From Azolla caroliniana (lineage: Eukaryota; Polypodiophyta), in contig JBHGNT010000020.1 in the NCBI GenBank assembly GCA_043228905.1, forward strand, positions 2,666,001-2,730,000: a DNA stretch of 64,000 nucleotides. Reading direction: 5' to 3'. The stretch's first letter is position 1, and every line of letters begins with the position of its first letter. The notes under the pieces are model-generated. The model was not told where the DNA came from, made no database searches, and saw only the letters and a program-made list of their open reading frames with translations. Below are positions 11,462 through 21,715 of this stretch, piece by piece. The translations under genes and the position numbers were made by a program.

Positions 11462-12289
11462 TGTTGCGAAGTTTCGCGGGTATGTGTAGAATTCTAGGCG
11501 GGACCACGAGGGTCTTGGACTAGGGAGTGACGGAGCATAGGAAGTCGTGCTTCACCATTTCCGGGGCATCCCAGAAGCACACTTGAAGCAACCGAAGGGA
11601 GAGAGAGAGAGAGAGCAGGCACGCAACATTGACTCTCACACACGCACACATCACCGACCCAACTCGCGCCCTTATGTACATAAGCAAGAAAGAGACACTA
11701 AGACACACACACACACACACACCAACAGAGACCCGAATATGCACAACCAAATGTATATGTATTTACAAGACAACGAGATTCAACACCGACTTCGAACCGG
11801 ACCTAGGTAGCATAGGATACAACTGTTGTCTACTGCCGAGCCGCCGATTGGGGAGCTCTTGGGCTTGTCGCGCTGAGCGGGGTCTTGCATAGAGAACAGG
11901 GCAGAAAACAGAAACACTAGATCCCAAGGCTCGACACACAGAACGACGAAGAAGAAGCAGAGGAGAACCAGAAGAAACCCTAAAAACAGAGAAAAGAAAG
12001 AGGAAGAGAGAACGTTTCTTCCTCTAACGGTATACCCTACTACCAAAAATGGGCAACCCCTTCACCAAGGGCACTCCCTTCCTTTTATAGAACAAGGAGA
12101 AGGATCCGTAGCATCGTGGGATAAATCCCTTATTACATGGGATTCTTGTCCCGACTTGATTACTCTTCGACACCATAAAGGCGCCCTCGTTAGTCACACT
12201 AAATGTACAAGGGTGAGCGCACATGCTGCACCCCGCCGATGTAGCCAATATTTCCCGGTTTCCACCTCTGGCCAAAATTCTTCACGACA
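11462..12289 (-). repeat. Element A 3' LTR
   Basis: On the plus strand it begins TGTTGCGAAG and ends CTTCACGACA, so in element orientation it is TGTCGTGAAG...CTTCGCAACA. It contains a GA run, a CA run (about 11703-11722) and, in sense orientation, a TATAAAAGGAAGG box near 12086. The copy at 15142-21456 matches along its length once L is removed. Confidence 0.8.
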
Positions 12290-12330
12290 TCCGCCCCCAC
12301 CAAACCGCACGTCCACCGGTACGTGCCAAA
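12290..12330 (-). promoter_or_regulatory. Element A polypurine tract and upstream hairpin
   Basis: In element orientation: hairpin GCACGT-ACCGGTGG-ACGTGC (12307-12326), then GGTTTGGTGGGGGCGGA, then the LTR. The purine tract primes plus-strand DNA synthesis in this class. The hairpin recurs with compensating changes in C and N (see findings). Confidence 0.65.
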
Positions 12331-12396
12331 TCCGGTGAAGGGTGAGAGATTTCGGCCGGTGAGAAACCGGTCTTCCGTAATCCGCATCCCGGCTCG

Positions 12397-14438
12397 CTAC
12401 CGGTTTGAATCGTCGGCTTCGGTTCTTCCCTTGCGCTTACCTCCCTGTAGGCTCGTTCGACCCGTCGATGGGTCCTTCGCCGCGATCTCCGTAGTACGCG
12501 TACTTCCACTAGCCCTTGTTCGGCCGTATGCACGCTCCAGTCTCCGCCGTATACCCGATGTCCTCCGCTTGAGGAACGCCCGTAGTGGCCCGCTTGGCCT
12601 CCGTCGACCATTCGCGTGGTCCTGATTGTCGTCCCGCGTTGTTTCCCACTGCCTTCGTCCCCTCGCCGCCACCTTCCTTCTCCTTGGTCTTACGTCGCCA
12701 CGTCGGCTCGGACCGCCAAGGTCTTCGGAACGGTGTGGAGGATCCTTCTTCGGTCCTTTCGGCACCGCCCATGCTGAACACCGTCCCGTAGTCACGCTTC
12801 GATCCGGCCCGCGATGGCGACTTGCGAGACTCTTGTTCCGTCCCAAGTGTGCCTTTCCAGCCCGACACACCTCCCCGTGTTTGCCCCTACCGGCTCCTTC
12901 CGAAACCGTAACCGGCCGGTAAGGGTTTCGCACTTCGTCCGCCCCCGTCTTACCGACTACCAATCCGCTATCTCGTGTCACCGGGTCCCGTTCCCTGCCG
13001 CCACCGTCCTTCTCCCTAGGTCTCACGCCGGCTCTCGCTAGCCTGCTGCCGGAGTCTTCGGATCAGTGTGAGTGTCTTTGTGGGACTTCCTCTTTCGCCG
13101 TTTTCCGCCCTTGTCCCCTCGCCGCCACCGTCAGTATCTTGGTCTTACGTCGACTACGTTGCCGACTACCGAAGTCTCTAGATCCGGTGTGAAGGATCCT
13201 CTTTGGGCCTCCGATTTGTCTTCCCGACCCTATCTCGGGTCGTCCTTCTCCGCATGCCGAGAGGGTGGTTATCTCCGCACCCTCTCCCGTGGTACCGACG
13301 TACCTATTTCCTTCCTTCCGGATTGGTTATCCAAAAACACGTCCTCCCTGTTATCGTCGAGGTCTGTTCGCATTGGCCGTTCCCGTTTCCCGCCGCCATT
13401 GTCCTTCTCTCTAGGTCTCACGTTGCCACGTTGGCCGAATTGTCGGAGTCTTTGGATCGGTGTGGGGATCCCGTAGGATTGGTTGCTTTCATCCTCACTC
13501 ACCTGTGCTTCTTTTGAACTCTTCGCCCTCCTTCTCGCGTACCCGCCTCCATCTCCCATCTCTCCAAGTCTCACGCCGGTGCTTGTTGCCGGCTGATTGA
13601 GTCTCCGGATAAGACGTGGTGTTTCCGTCCCGTAATTATTTGCGGACGCTCATTCGGGTTACCGTTCCCCAAGCACGTTCGGTGAGAAGCATTTGGACTT
13701 CGATCGATCAAGTGCCACCTGCACTTGATTCTCCAATGTCCAGAGTTTCGGGCCACAGTGTCCGAAACCTGCCGGTCTCTCTCCGCAACCTCGATCGCTA
13801 GCTTCCCGATTTGCGGCCTTCGCCTGGCCGGCTTGTGTCCTCATGTAAAAGAGGGAGATTTGTTTCGCACCCTCTTCCGCGCCGGCACTATTGTACCGAA
13901 CTGAGCCCTACCGATCGGGCTCTATAGCCCATCCTTGGTCTTTCGCGCCTTGGGCCGGTTTCGGTCGAGTCATCCACATCCGGATCACGCTCCATCCGAA
14001 TCGGAATGCCGATCTTTCCGTGCCGCTTCCGTCCTTGGCCTCCTTGCAGGCCGTTTCCCATCCCTCTTCGCTGGCATCTTGCCAGGACTCCTCGTCGGCG
14101 CCTTCCTTCTCTCTAGTCTCATGTCGGCACACGGGCTCGACCACCAGAGTCTCCAAAATCCGCGTGGAGGGCTCTTCTCCGCTCCCGACCTTGTCCTCGG
14201 TCGGCAATTCTCCGCAAGTCGAGAGGGCGTCTTGCTCCTCACCCTCTCCTGTGGTACCATCGTACCCTCCCTCGGCCATGTCCGCCTCGTCTGGAAGGCC
14301 GACTAGCCCTGGGTCTCCGGAATCTGACTGTGTGCCAGATCTTTCTTCTTCTTCGACCATCACCTTCAGAACCTCGTATGCTTCCCGGACCAAGGTCTCG
14401 ACATCAAGCTTCCCCGATTCTTCTCGTCGCGTGCCCAC
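12397..14438 (-). pseudogene. Element A Gag C-terminal region with repeated charged modules, broken
   Basis: Read on the minus strand this stretch has open frames at 13908-14438 and 12397-13026 with stops and shifts between. At least six diverged copies of a roughly 100-bp module recur (near 12687, 13019, 13142, 13413, 13567 and 14115 on the plus strand, each around GTCT(C/T)ACG(T/C)CG). They encode variants of VRPREKDGGGRERDP. No zinc knuckle or enzyme domain was found. The region replaces everything that should follow gag. Confidence 0.55.
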
Positions 14439-14441
14439 TTC

Positions 14442-15104
14442 CTACTGTGATGAAGCGCCGTTGCGCGTCATCTTCCCCTTTCCGCTCGCGGACTGCTCCT
14501 CGTCCAACCGCCAACACACTCGTTCGACTTCCAACCAGTCCTCGGTAAGGTCATTCGCTCCATCGTCGTCCTCGAGCTCAATTCCGATGGCCTCCCGTTC
14601 TGCTCGGTCGATCGACCTAACAAACAACAGGACCTTGTCCACCCCCACCGATCTTTGTTCCCGCTCTGGGAGCCGAGTGAAGCGTCGCTCAAACTCCTTG
14701 AACGCCTTCATCGCGCCCCGGTGGGTCTTTGCCGACGATATCCATTAGTCGAAGTCACGCCTTCCTCGGCCTTTCGGCCGCCCTCCGTATGCCTTCAGGA
14801 GCGCCTCTTCGAAGGCCTCCCACGAACTATGAGCCTCACGGAGCTCCTTTACTTCCGCATGCATCCGGATAGTTACGACCCGACAGAAGAACTCCAGCCT
14901 CAACGCCTCGTCTACACCACGCACTTCCATTTCTGCGTTGTATGCTACCAAGTAAAATGGGACCTTGTCCCCATTGAAACAGCCGACTCGATCGACCACC
15001 CACTCAATAGATTGTTGCGCTGCTTCTCGCCTCATCACCACTCGTGCGGACTCCAACGGCACTTCGGCCATCATCTCCGCGAGGTCATCATCTTCCGACT
15101 CCAT
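14442..15104 (-). pseudogene. Element A Gag N-terminal/capsid-like region, broken
   Basis: Two minus-strand frames: 14745-15104, starting MESEDDDLAEMMAEVPLES, and 14442-14711, with FERRFTRLPEREQRSVGVDK, VLLFVRSIDRAEREA and DWLEVERVCWRLDEE. The latter aligns by eye with element C Gag (FEERFARLSALDRTVLDTS, VLLFVKSVDERDRDQ, DWAAVKRVCGRFDKR). This relates A to C. A frameshift and stops separate the pieces. Confidence 0.65.
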
Positions 15105-15121
15105 CCTCCCTTGCCGCCTTT

Positions 15122-15141
15122 CATGTCGGGTTCACCAAAGA
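15122..15141 (-). promoter_or_regulatory. Element A primer-binding site
   Basis: Directly after the LTR in element orientation: TCTT then TGGTGAACCCGAC. Element C has the same TGGTGAACCCGAC after its 5' LTR. It should pair with a tRNA 3' end reading GTCGGGTTCACCA; I do not know which tRNA. Confidence 0.6.
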
Positions 15142-15429
15142 TGTCGCGAAGTTTCGCGGGTACGTGTAGAATTCTAGGCGGGACCACGGGGGTCTTGGAC
15201 TAGGGAGTGACGGAGCATAGGAAGTCGTGCCTCACCATTTCCGGGGCATCCCAGAAGCACACCTGAAGCAACCGAAGGGAGAGAGAGAGAGAGAGAGAGA
15301 GCAGGCATGCAACATTGACTCTCACACACGCACACAACACCGACCCAACTCACGCCCTTATGTACATAAGCAAGAAAGAGACACTAAGACACACACACCA
15401 ACAGAGACCCGAATATGCACAACCAAATG

Positions 15430-15784
15430 TGTCAAGATTCGAACTCTTGACACGACATAGTTATAATCTAGTATTATGAGTTAACCAAGATATCTAGTAC
15501 ATAGTTATGTATGTAATTGATCCTTATTATTTTGCTAGCATCATGTGCATAGTTGCTCCCTTGTAGTATTTACACTTGGCACATGCATGCATACCTACAT
15601 GCTCTATTGTAGATTCACATGCGTGCAAACAAGTATGCATGCCATGTAGTATAAATAGAGGAGTTCACCTTGAAGGAATTCAAGGTGAACAACACCAGTT
15701 ATGGAGTCTTTCCTTTAATACTATCTTCTTTCTTGTCCATTTGGTTATCTTCTTGCTTGTCTCTTGAGCTTATGATCCGTGACA
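15430..15784 (+). repeat. Chromovirus L 5' LTR
   Basis: TG...CA ends. It starts with 8-bp arms TGTCAAGA/TCTTGACA around TTCGAAC (15430-15452). TATAAATA lies at 15650-15657. Just downstream is a 12-bp-stem hairpin, GTTCACCTTGAA with loop GGAA (15663-15690). CATGCA motifs cluster at 15584-15647. The following sequence GTTTGTTCACC is the presumed primer-binding region. Confidence 0.88.
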
Positions 15785-15834
15785 GTTTGTTCACCTTCCC
15801 ATCCTCATAGCTCTCCCTCTCATAAGCCATAGCT

Positions 15835-16851
15835 ATGTTCGACTCAAATAGTGAGTTAGGCCAAATAATGGTAGCCTTACGACAACTACAACTTGAAAAT
15901 GAAGCTCTTCGAAATTCTTTACAAGAACTTCAAGTTGGTACCTCCCTATCCTCACAACCCCCGAACCCTAGTCTCCCACAACAACCTAGCCTAGAGCCCG
16001 ATCTTCTACCAATATCTAGCCTAGCTTTGTCACAGTTTCTTGAGCCTAAGGTTAGCCTCCCAGAAAAATTTGATGGAACGAGGTCGCGTTTCCGAGGGTT
16101 CATCAACCAAGTTCGACTTATCATTCGGCTACAACCTCGACGTTATGGAGATGGTCTTCGACAAGTCGGCCTTGTGGGCACCCTTCTCTCCGGTCCGGCC
16201 CAAGCTTGGTTTGCACCATTGGTAGAAACCTCGTCACCTCTATTGGAGGACTTTCCCACCTTCCTCGCCGAGTTAGAGGCCACATTTGAAGAGACGGACC
16301 GACGACGTACAACTCTTAACAAGATTTATGCACTCGAACAAGGTTCGCGTGCAACTTCGGTCTATGCTTTAGAATTTCGACAACTAGCATGCGACGTCAA
16401 TTGGGATGATCAAGCTTTAGCTGATCACTTTCGGCGCGACCTTCGAAGCAATGTCAAGAATCTTCTCTTAAACTTTCCGGAGCCCACCTCGTTATCCCAA
16501 GCGATTTCACAAGCAGTTCATTGTGACAATCGTCTTTTCGAATTTCGCCAAGAAGAGCGCCGGACTTGGGTTCCACCTCATTCACTTCCACGCCACGCCC
16601 CGATCATACAACCCTAGGCATCCTCACACTCGCCTACTTTGGCAGATGCTCCTGTCCCCATGGAAATTGATCAAGCCCGATTTCGGCCATTGACTGATGC
16701 TGAACGACAATTTCGACGGGCTAATGGCTTGTGCATGTATTGTGGCGCCTCCAGTCATGTCGTTCACCATTGTCCTAGAAGTACTCGCCCACAATTCCAT
16801 CGAGCTAACGGACCCCAACATCCGGAAAACGACATCGTTCGGTTGCAGTAG
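15835..16851 (+). pseudogene. Chromovirus L Gag (capsid and zinc knuckle), premature stops
   Basis: ATG 15835 (MFDSNSELGQIMVALRQLQ) opens a coiled-coil N-terminus. The retrotransposon capsid region follows (KFDGTRSRFRGFINQVRL, AQAWFAPLVE, DWDDQ-like NWDDQALADHFRRDL). TAG at 16615-16617 interrupts. The same frame continues to a CCHC zinc knuckle (CMYCGASSHVVHHC) that binds RNA, ending at TAG 16849-16851. About 338 codons in all. Element B's Gag is clearly related. Confidence 0.82.
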
Positions 16852-16856
16852 GAGCC

Positions 16857-18617
16857 ATGCAACTGGACATCTCCTGTCACCCACATTCTCTTGGTTCCAT
16901 TGCCGGACCATCAGGCAATTTCACATTGGAGGTATGGCTTTCGTTTAACTCTAGTTTCATTCAGTCTGTTGCTTTACTTGATTCTGGGGCATCTTCTTGC
17001 TTCATCGACGTCCCGTTTGCCCAAGCACATGGCGTACCTGTCGTTGGCCTCTCAAAACCCATTCCAGTTGAAGCCATCGATGGGTGTGTCCTCTCGTCAG
17101 GTGCAATTACTCAAGCTACAATCCCATTAGGGCTTCGGGTGGGCTCACACCAGGAGGAGCTCGCCTTTTACCTCATCGCATCTCCTTGACATCCGATCGT
17201 CTTAGGACTAACGTGGTTGGAGGCGCACAATCCAATAGTGGATTGGTGCAACCGCTCGATCACATTTAGCAAGCCAAGATGCTCGTGCAAAAGTATGAAG
17301 GTAAATTCAGTTTCCTATCCTTCGGAGACGGTCGACTCTGAATTGAAGACCCCATCATCGGTCCAGGATGGGTTTGTTTGTGGCGCCATTTCTAACACAC
17401 TCCATGTTATACCCGAAAAATACCAACACTTCTCCGACGTATTTGAAAAATGTAATGTTGATCGTTTGCCTGAACACCGGCTCTACGACTGTCCGATTGA
17501 TCTTCAAGAAGGTGTGTGTCCACCCTTTGGTCCTGTATATGCGTTGTCTACACCAGAGTTGAAGGCCCTTCGTGTGTATCTCGAAGAGAACCTCGAGAAA
17601 GGATTTATTCAACCTTCTAAGTCACTAGCCGGGGCCCCCATTTTATTTGTGATGAAGAAGGACGGCTCTCTACGCTTATGCGTCGACTACCGAGGTCTCA
17701 ACAAACTCACTGTGCGCAACCACTATCCGCTACCTCTGATCCCCGAACTCCTTGATTGACTCCGAGTTGCGCGTGTCTTCTCCAAAGTTGATCTGCGTGG
17801 AGCGTACAATCTAGTACGCATCAAGCCGAGGGACGAATGGAAAACCGCATTTCAAACACGGTATGGGCATTTCGAATACAAGGTAATGCCTTTTGGTCTT
17901 ACTAACGCTCCCATAGTTTTTCAACATATGATGAACGATATATTCCGGGAATATCTTGATCTTTTTGTTTTCATTTACCTCGATGATATTCTCATTTTCT
18001 CGCCAAACATGGAGGACCACACTCACCAAGTCCGATTAGTTCTTGCCAAACTTCGCGAGCATGGCCTTTATGCCAAAGGCGAGAAATGCGAGTTCGACCG
18101 TACCTCGATCGAATTTCTAGGCTACATCATCTCGCCCACTGGCATCACCATGGATATGAAGGTCTCTTTCATTCAGGCGTGGGCAACTCCAAGGCAACTT
18201 AAAGATGTGCAATCCTTCCTCGGCTTCGCGAATTTTTACCGTCGCTTCATCAAGGGGTTCTCCACCCTAGCACAACCTCTTATCGCTCTCACCCATAAAG
18301 GCACTCCATTTTTATGGACCTCGGAGGCGCAAAATGCGTTCGACTCACTCAAACACGCATTCATCACTGCCCCGGTGTTGCTACATGCCAACCCCACAAA
18401 ACCCTTCCAAGTCGAAACCGATGCCTCTAACTTTGCCATTGGCACCATCTTATCCCAGGCAGACAACAACAACCTAATGCACCCAATGGCTTACTATTCT
18501 CGAAAATTTACGGCATCCGAAATCAATTATCCCATTTATGACAAGGAGCTTGCTGCTATCATTGCTGCCTTTGAAGAATGGCGACCCTACTTGGCCGGCG
18601 CACAACATCATGTCTAG
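16857..18617 (+). pseudogene. Chromovirus L protease, reverse transcriptase and RNase H, premature stops
   Basis: One frame runs through 16857-18617 with stops at 17187 (TGA), 17757 (TGA) and 18615 (TAG). Protease: ALLDSGASSCFID. Reverse transcriptase: [36 protein letters not shown] and the catalytic YLDDILIFS. RNase H: ETDASNFAIG and YDKELAAI. All key catalytic residues are visible, so apart from the stops this would look functional. The stop at 17757 sits where the family has Arg (LLD-R-L), and the one at 18615 falls before VVTDHKNL. Confidence 0.85.
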
Positions 18618-20129
18618 GTAGTGACTGATCATAAAAATTTAGTTTATTTTTCCACCACTCGTACTTTGAATCGAAGGCAGGCCCGTTGGTCGACATTTCT
18701 CGCCGACTACGATTTTGAGATCATATTTCGACCTGGTGGCCAACATGGGAAGGCTGATGCCCTTTCTCGCCGAGCTGACCTTGCACTCCGCCCTGGGGAT
18801 GCTGCTTATGCTCAACAATCTAGACGTTTGTTGAAACCCAACCAATTACATCTTTTTGCCACTTGTATGTTGCAGGATGATTCTTTACTCCAACAAATCA
18901 CTAATGCATCCAAGACTGATGCGTTCGCCAACGAGATTCGAGATAGTCTGCAAAACCCCTCTAAGGCGACCAAAAGGAAGGATCTTGACACCTTCACCAT
19001 ACAAGAGGGTTTGTTGTTCCGAGATCATCTCTTATACGTCCCAGAGGGCCCATGTCGCACCCGGGTGTTGCAGGAATGCCACGACAGGTCATTTCGGGGT
19101 CGCGAAAACCCTCGAGCTAATCTCTCGGGGGTATTGGTGGCCACAACCATGGAAGTTGGTCAAAGAATACATAAAGAGTTGTGAGGTTTGTGCTCGCTCC
19201 AAAGCCATTCATCATCGGCCATACGGCTTACTACAGCCGCTTCCATGTCCTCGTCATCCTTGGGCCTCTATCTCTATGAACCTGATAACTGATCTACCCT
19301 TGGTCAATAACTATGACTCGGTGTTGGTCGTTGTCGATCGGTTTACGAAGATGGCTGACTTCACTCCATGCTCCAAAACCATTTCCGGAGAAGGAATGGT
19401 GCATCTACTACTCAACAATGTGGTACGCTTGCATGGACTCCCCGATGATGTCATCTTGGATCGTGGACCCCAGTTTGTCTCTCACTTCTGGTAGCGCCTG
19501 CTACAAACTTTAGGCATCTCTGGCAAGTTATCCTCCGCTTATCACCCCCAAACTGACGGGCAAACGGAGTGTGTCAACCAAATCCTTGAGCAGTATCTTC
19601 GGTGCTCGGTCAGTTACTCAACAATGTGGTACGCTTGCATGGACTCCCCGATGATGTCATCTTGGATCGTGGACCCCAGTTTGTCTCTCACTTCTGGCAG
19701 CGCCTGCTACAAACTTTAGGCATCTCTGGCAAGTTATCCTCCGCTTATCACCCCCAAAATGACGGGCAAACGGAGTGTGTCAACCAAATCCTTGAGCAGT
19801 ATCTTCGGTGCTCAGTTAGTTACCAACAAGATGATTGGGTCAACTTACTTTCGCTCGTGGAATTCGCCTACAATAATTCTCTCCATGCATCGACTGGCGT
19901 CACCCACTTCTTTGCCAACTATGGTTTACATCCTCGCTTCAACATTTCCCTTCCTACCACTTCCGTGAACCTTTCGGCGGAGGATCGCGCCCGCATTTTG
20001 GAAGAACTACATCATGATTTATCCTTGGAGCTTAGTCTTGCTAGTGAACGATACAAGAAGCAGGTTGATCACCATCGATCTTCCACTCCACACTTTGTCG
20101 TTGGAGACATGGTCTGGTTGTTACGTTGA
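18618..20129 (+). pseudogene. Chromovirus L RNase H end and integrase, indel, duplication and stops
   Basis: RNase H ends at VTDHKNLVYF...KADALSRRA. The integrase zinc finger spans an indel near 19085 (CHD then GHFG in another frame; later CEVCARSK). The core has DLPLVNNYDSVLVVVDRFTK and [12 protein letters not shown] 206-bp segment is tandemly repeated (19411-19616, 19617-19822) with four differences. One copy has TAG and the other CAG at the same codon (HFW-Q-RL). Because 206 is not a multiple of three, the duplication returns the frame to that of pol. DGQTECVN supplies the catalytic Glu. TGA at 20127 follows WLLR. Confidence 0.85.
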
Positions 20130-20559
20130 CACATCTCTACTACTCGTCCATTTGCGAAACTTGATTACAAGAAGTTGGGACCATTCCGAATCATCGAGTG
20201 CATCAATCCCGTCGCCTTCCGGCTCGCCCTTCCATCCCACTTCCGAATTCACGATGTTTTTCATGTCTCCCTCCTCGAACCCCATTATGCTTCACAACTC
20301 CCAGGACGTCAGGCCCCACCACCACCATCTGTGCAATTGACGACAGGGGAGGAATACGAGGTCGTCCAAATCCTTGACTCGCGTTGGCACCGTCGACACT
20401 TGCAATACCTCGTCCTATGGAGGGGTTACCCCATGTCTGAGGCCACGTGGGAACCATCAGCAAATTTACAAAATGCCCCAGAGGTCGTCCAAGATTTTCA
20501 TCACCGATATCCCCACAAACCAGTGGCCGATTTGGGAAGGCGGCGTAGGAGGGGGGATA
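20130..20559 (+). pseudogene. Chromovirus L integrase C-terminus with chromodomain
   Basis: Continues in frame after TGA 20127: LDYKKLGPFRIIE, VFHVSLLEPH, then a chromodomain (EEYEVVQILDSRWHRRHL, QYLVLWRGYPMSEATWEP) and a basic tail GRRRRRGD. Chromodomains of such elements steer integration towards heterochromatin marks. A purine tract GGAGGGGGGATAA abuts the 3' LTR. Confidence 0.85.
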
Positions 20560-20560
20560 A

Positions 20561-20915
20561 TGTCAAGATTCGAACTCTTGACACGACATAGTTATAATCT
20601 AGTATTATGAGTTAACCAAGATATCTAGTACATAGTTATGTATGTAATTGATCCTTATTATTTTGCTAGCATCATGTGCATAGTTGCTCCCTTGTAGTAT
20701 TTACACTTGGCACATGCATGCATACCTACATGCTCTATTGTAGATTCACATGCGTGCAAACAAGTATGCATGCCATGTAGTATAAATAGAGGAGTTCACC
20801 TTGAAGGAATTCAAGGTGAACAACACCAGTTATGGAGTCTTTCCTTTAATACTATCTTCTTTCTTATCCATTTGGTTATCTTCTTGCTTGTCTCTTGAGC
20901 TTATGATCCGTGACA
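20561..20915 (+). repeat. Chromovirus L 3' LTR
   Basis: 355 bp, identical to 15430-15784 except one G-to-A difference (TTCTTGTCC versus TTCTTATCC). Followed by AAATG. Confidence 0.88.
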
Positions 20916-21715
20916 AAATGTATATGTATTTACAAGACAACGAGATTCAACACCGACTTCGAGCCAGACCTAGGTAGCATAGGATACAACTGTTGTCTAC
21001 TGCCAAGCCACCGGTTGGGGAGCTCTCGGGCTTGTCGCGTCGAGCGGGGTCTTGCACAGAGAACAAGGCAGAAAACAGAAACACTAGATCCCAAGGCTCG
21101 ACACACAGAACGACAAAGAAGAAGCAGAGGAGAACCAGAAGAAACCCTGAAACCAGAGAAAAGAAAGAGGAAGAGAGAACATTTCTTCCTCTAATGGTAT
21201 ACCCTACTACCAAAAATGGGCAACCCCTTCACCAAGGGCGCTCCCTTCCTTTTATAGAACAAGGAGAGGGATTCGTAGCATCGTGGGATAAATCCCTTAT
21301 TACATGGGATTCTTGTCCCGACTTGATTACTCTTCGGCGCCATAAAGGCGCCCTCATTATTCACACTAAATGTACAAGGGTGAGCGCACATGCTGCACCC
21401 CGCCGATGTAGCCAATATTTCCCGGTTTCCGCCTCTGGCCGAAATTCTTCACGACAACGTGTGTTACTTGGGCGGGACCATGGGGGTGTTGGACTAGGGA
21501 GTACTCAAGGGATAGAGAAGACCCGAGGTTTGCTTTATGACAATACTACTTCCCGAGCAAGGTCTCGTTGCCCTTTGTTTTGTGAGGCCGGTGGCTCTCG
21601 TTGATCATGACTCGTCGACCTTCCGAGATCACCACACGAGCCAAGTGACCAAACGGGTACAAGCAAGATGAGCACACAACATGAACGCACAAGGGGACGA
21701 TAACACAAACAGGAA

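Larger units (their letters stand above)
15430..20915 (+). mobile_element. Ty3/gypsy chromovirus L, complete but with broken coding region
   Basis: 5,486 bp, with 355-bp LTRs at both ends that differ at one position by eye, and a perfect 5-bp target duplication AAATG. Internal order is Gag, protease, reverse transcriptase, RNase H, integrase, chromodomain: the Ty3 order with the chromovirus signature. Gag is in one frame and most of pol in another. At least six premature stops, one indel near 19085 and a 206-bp tandem duplication (19411-19822) disable it. Nearly identical LTRs mean recent insertion despite the damage. Confidence 0.9.
11462..21456 (-). mobile_element. Gypsy element A (gag-only, non-autonomous), interrupted by chromovirus L
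   Basis: Two LTRs of about 825 bp (11462-12289; 15142-15429 plus 20921-21456) bracket a 2.85-kb internal region and are flanked by the 4-bp duplication ACGT (11458-11461, 21457-21460). The primer-binding site lies at the right, so the element reads right to left. Internal sequence encodes only a broken Gag related to that of element C; no protease, reverse transcriptase or integrase is present. It must have been moved by enzymes of a relative. Its right LTR is split by L (AAATG duplication). Confidence 0.8.
15142..21456 (-). repeat. Element A 5' LTR, split by chromovirus L
   Basis: Left piece 15142-15429, right piece 20921-21456, together about 824 bp, matching 11462-12289. The break carries AAATG on both sides (15425-15429 and 20916-20920), the footprint of L. 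Confidence 0.8.

Noticed and set aside
12397-13026. Independent host gene of 209 codons on the minus strand
   Set aside because: Lies between the LTRs of A and consists of the same charged modules as its Gag.
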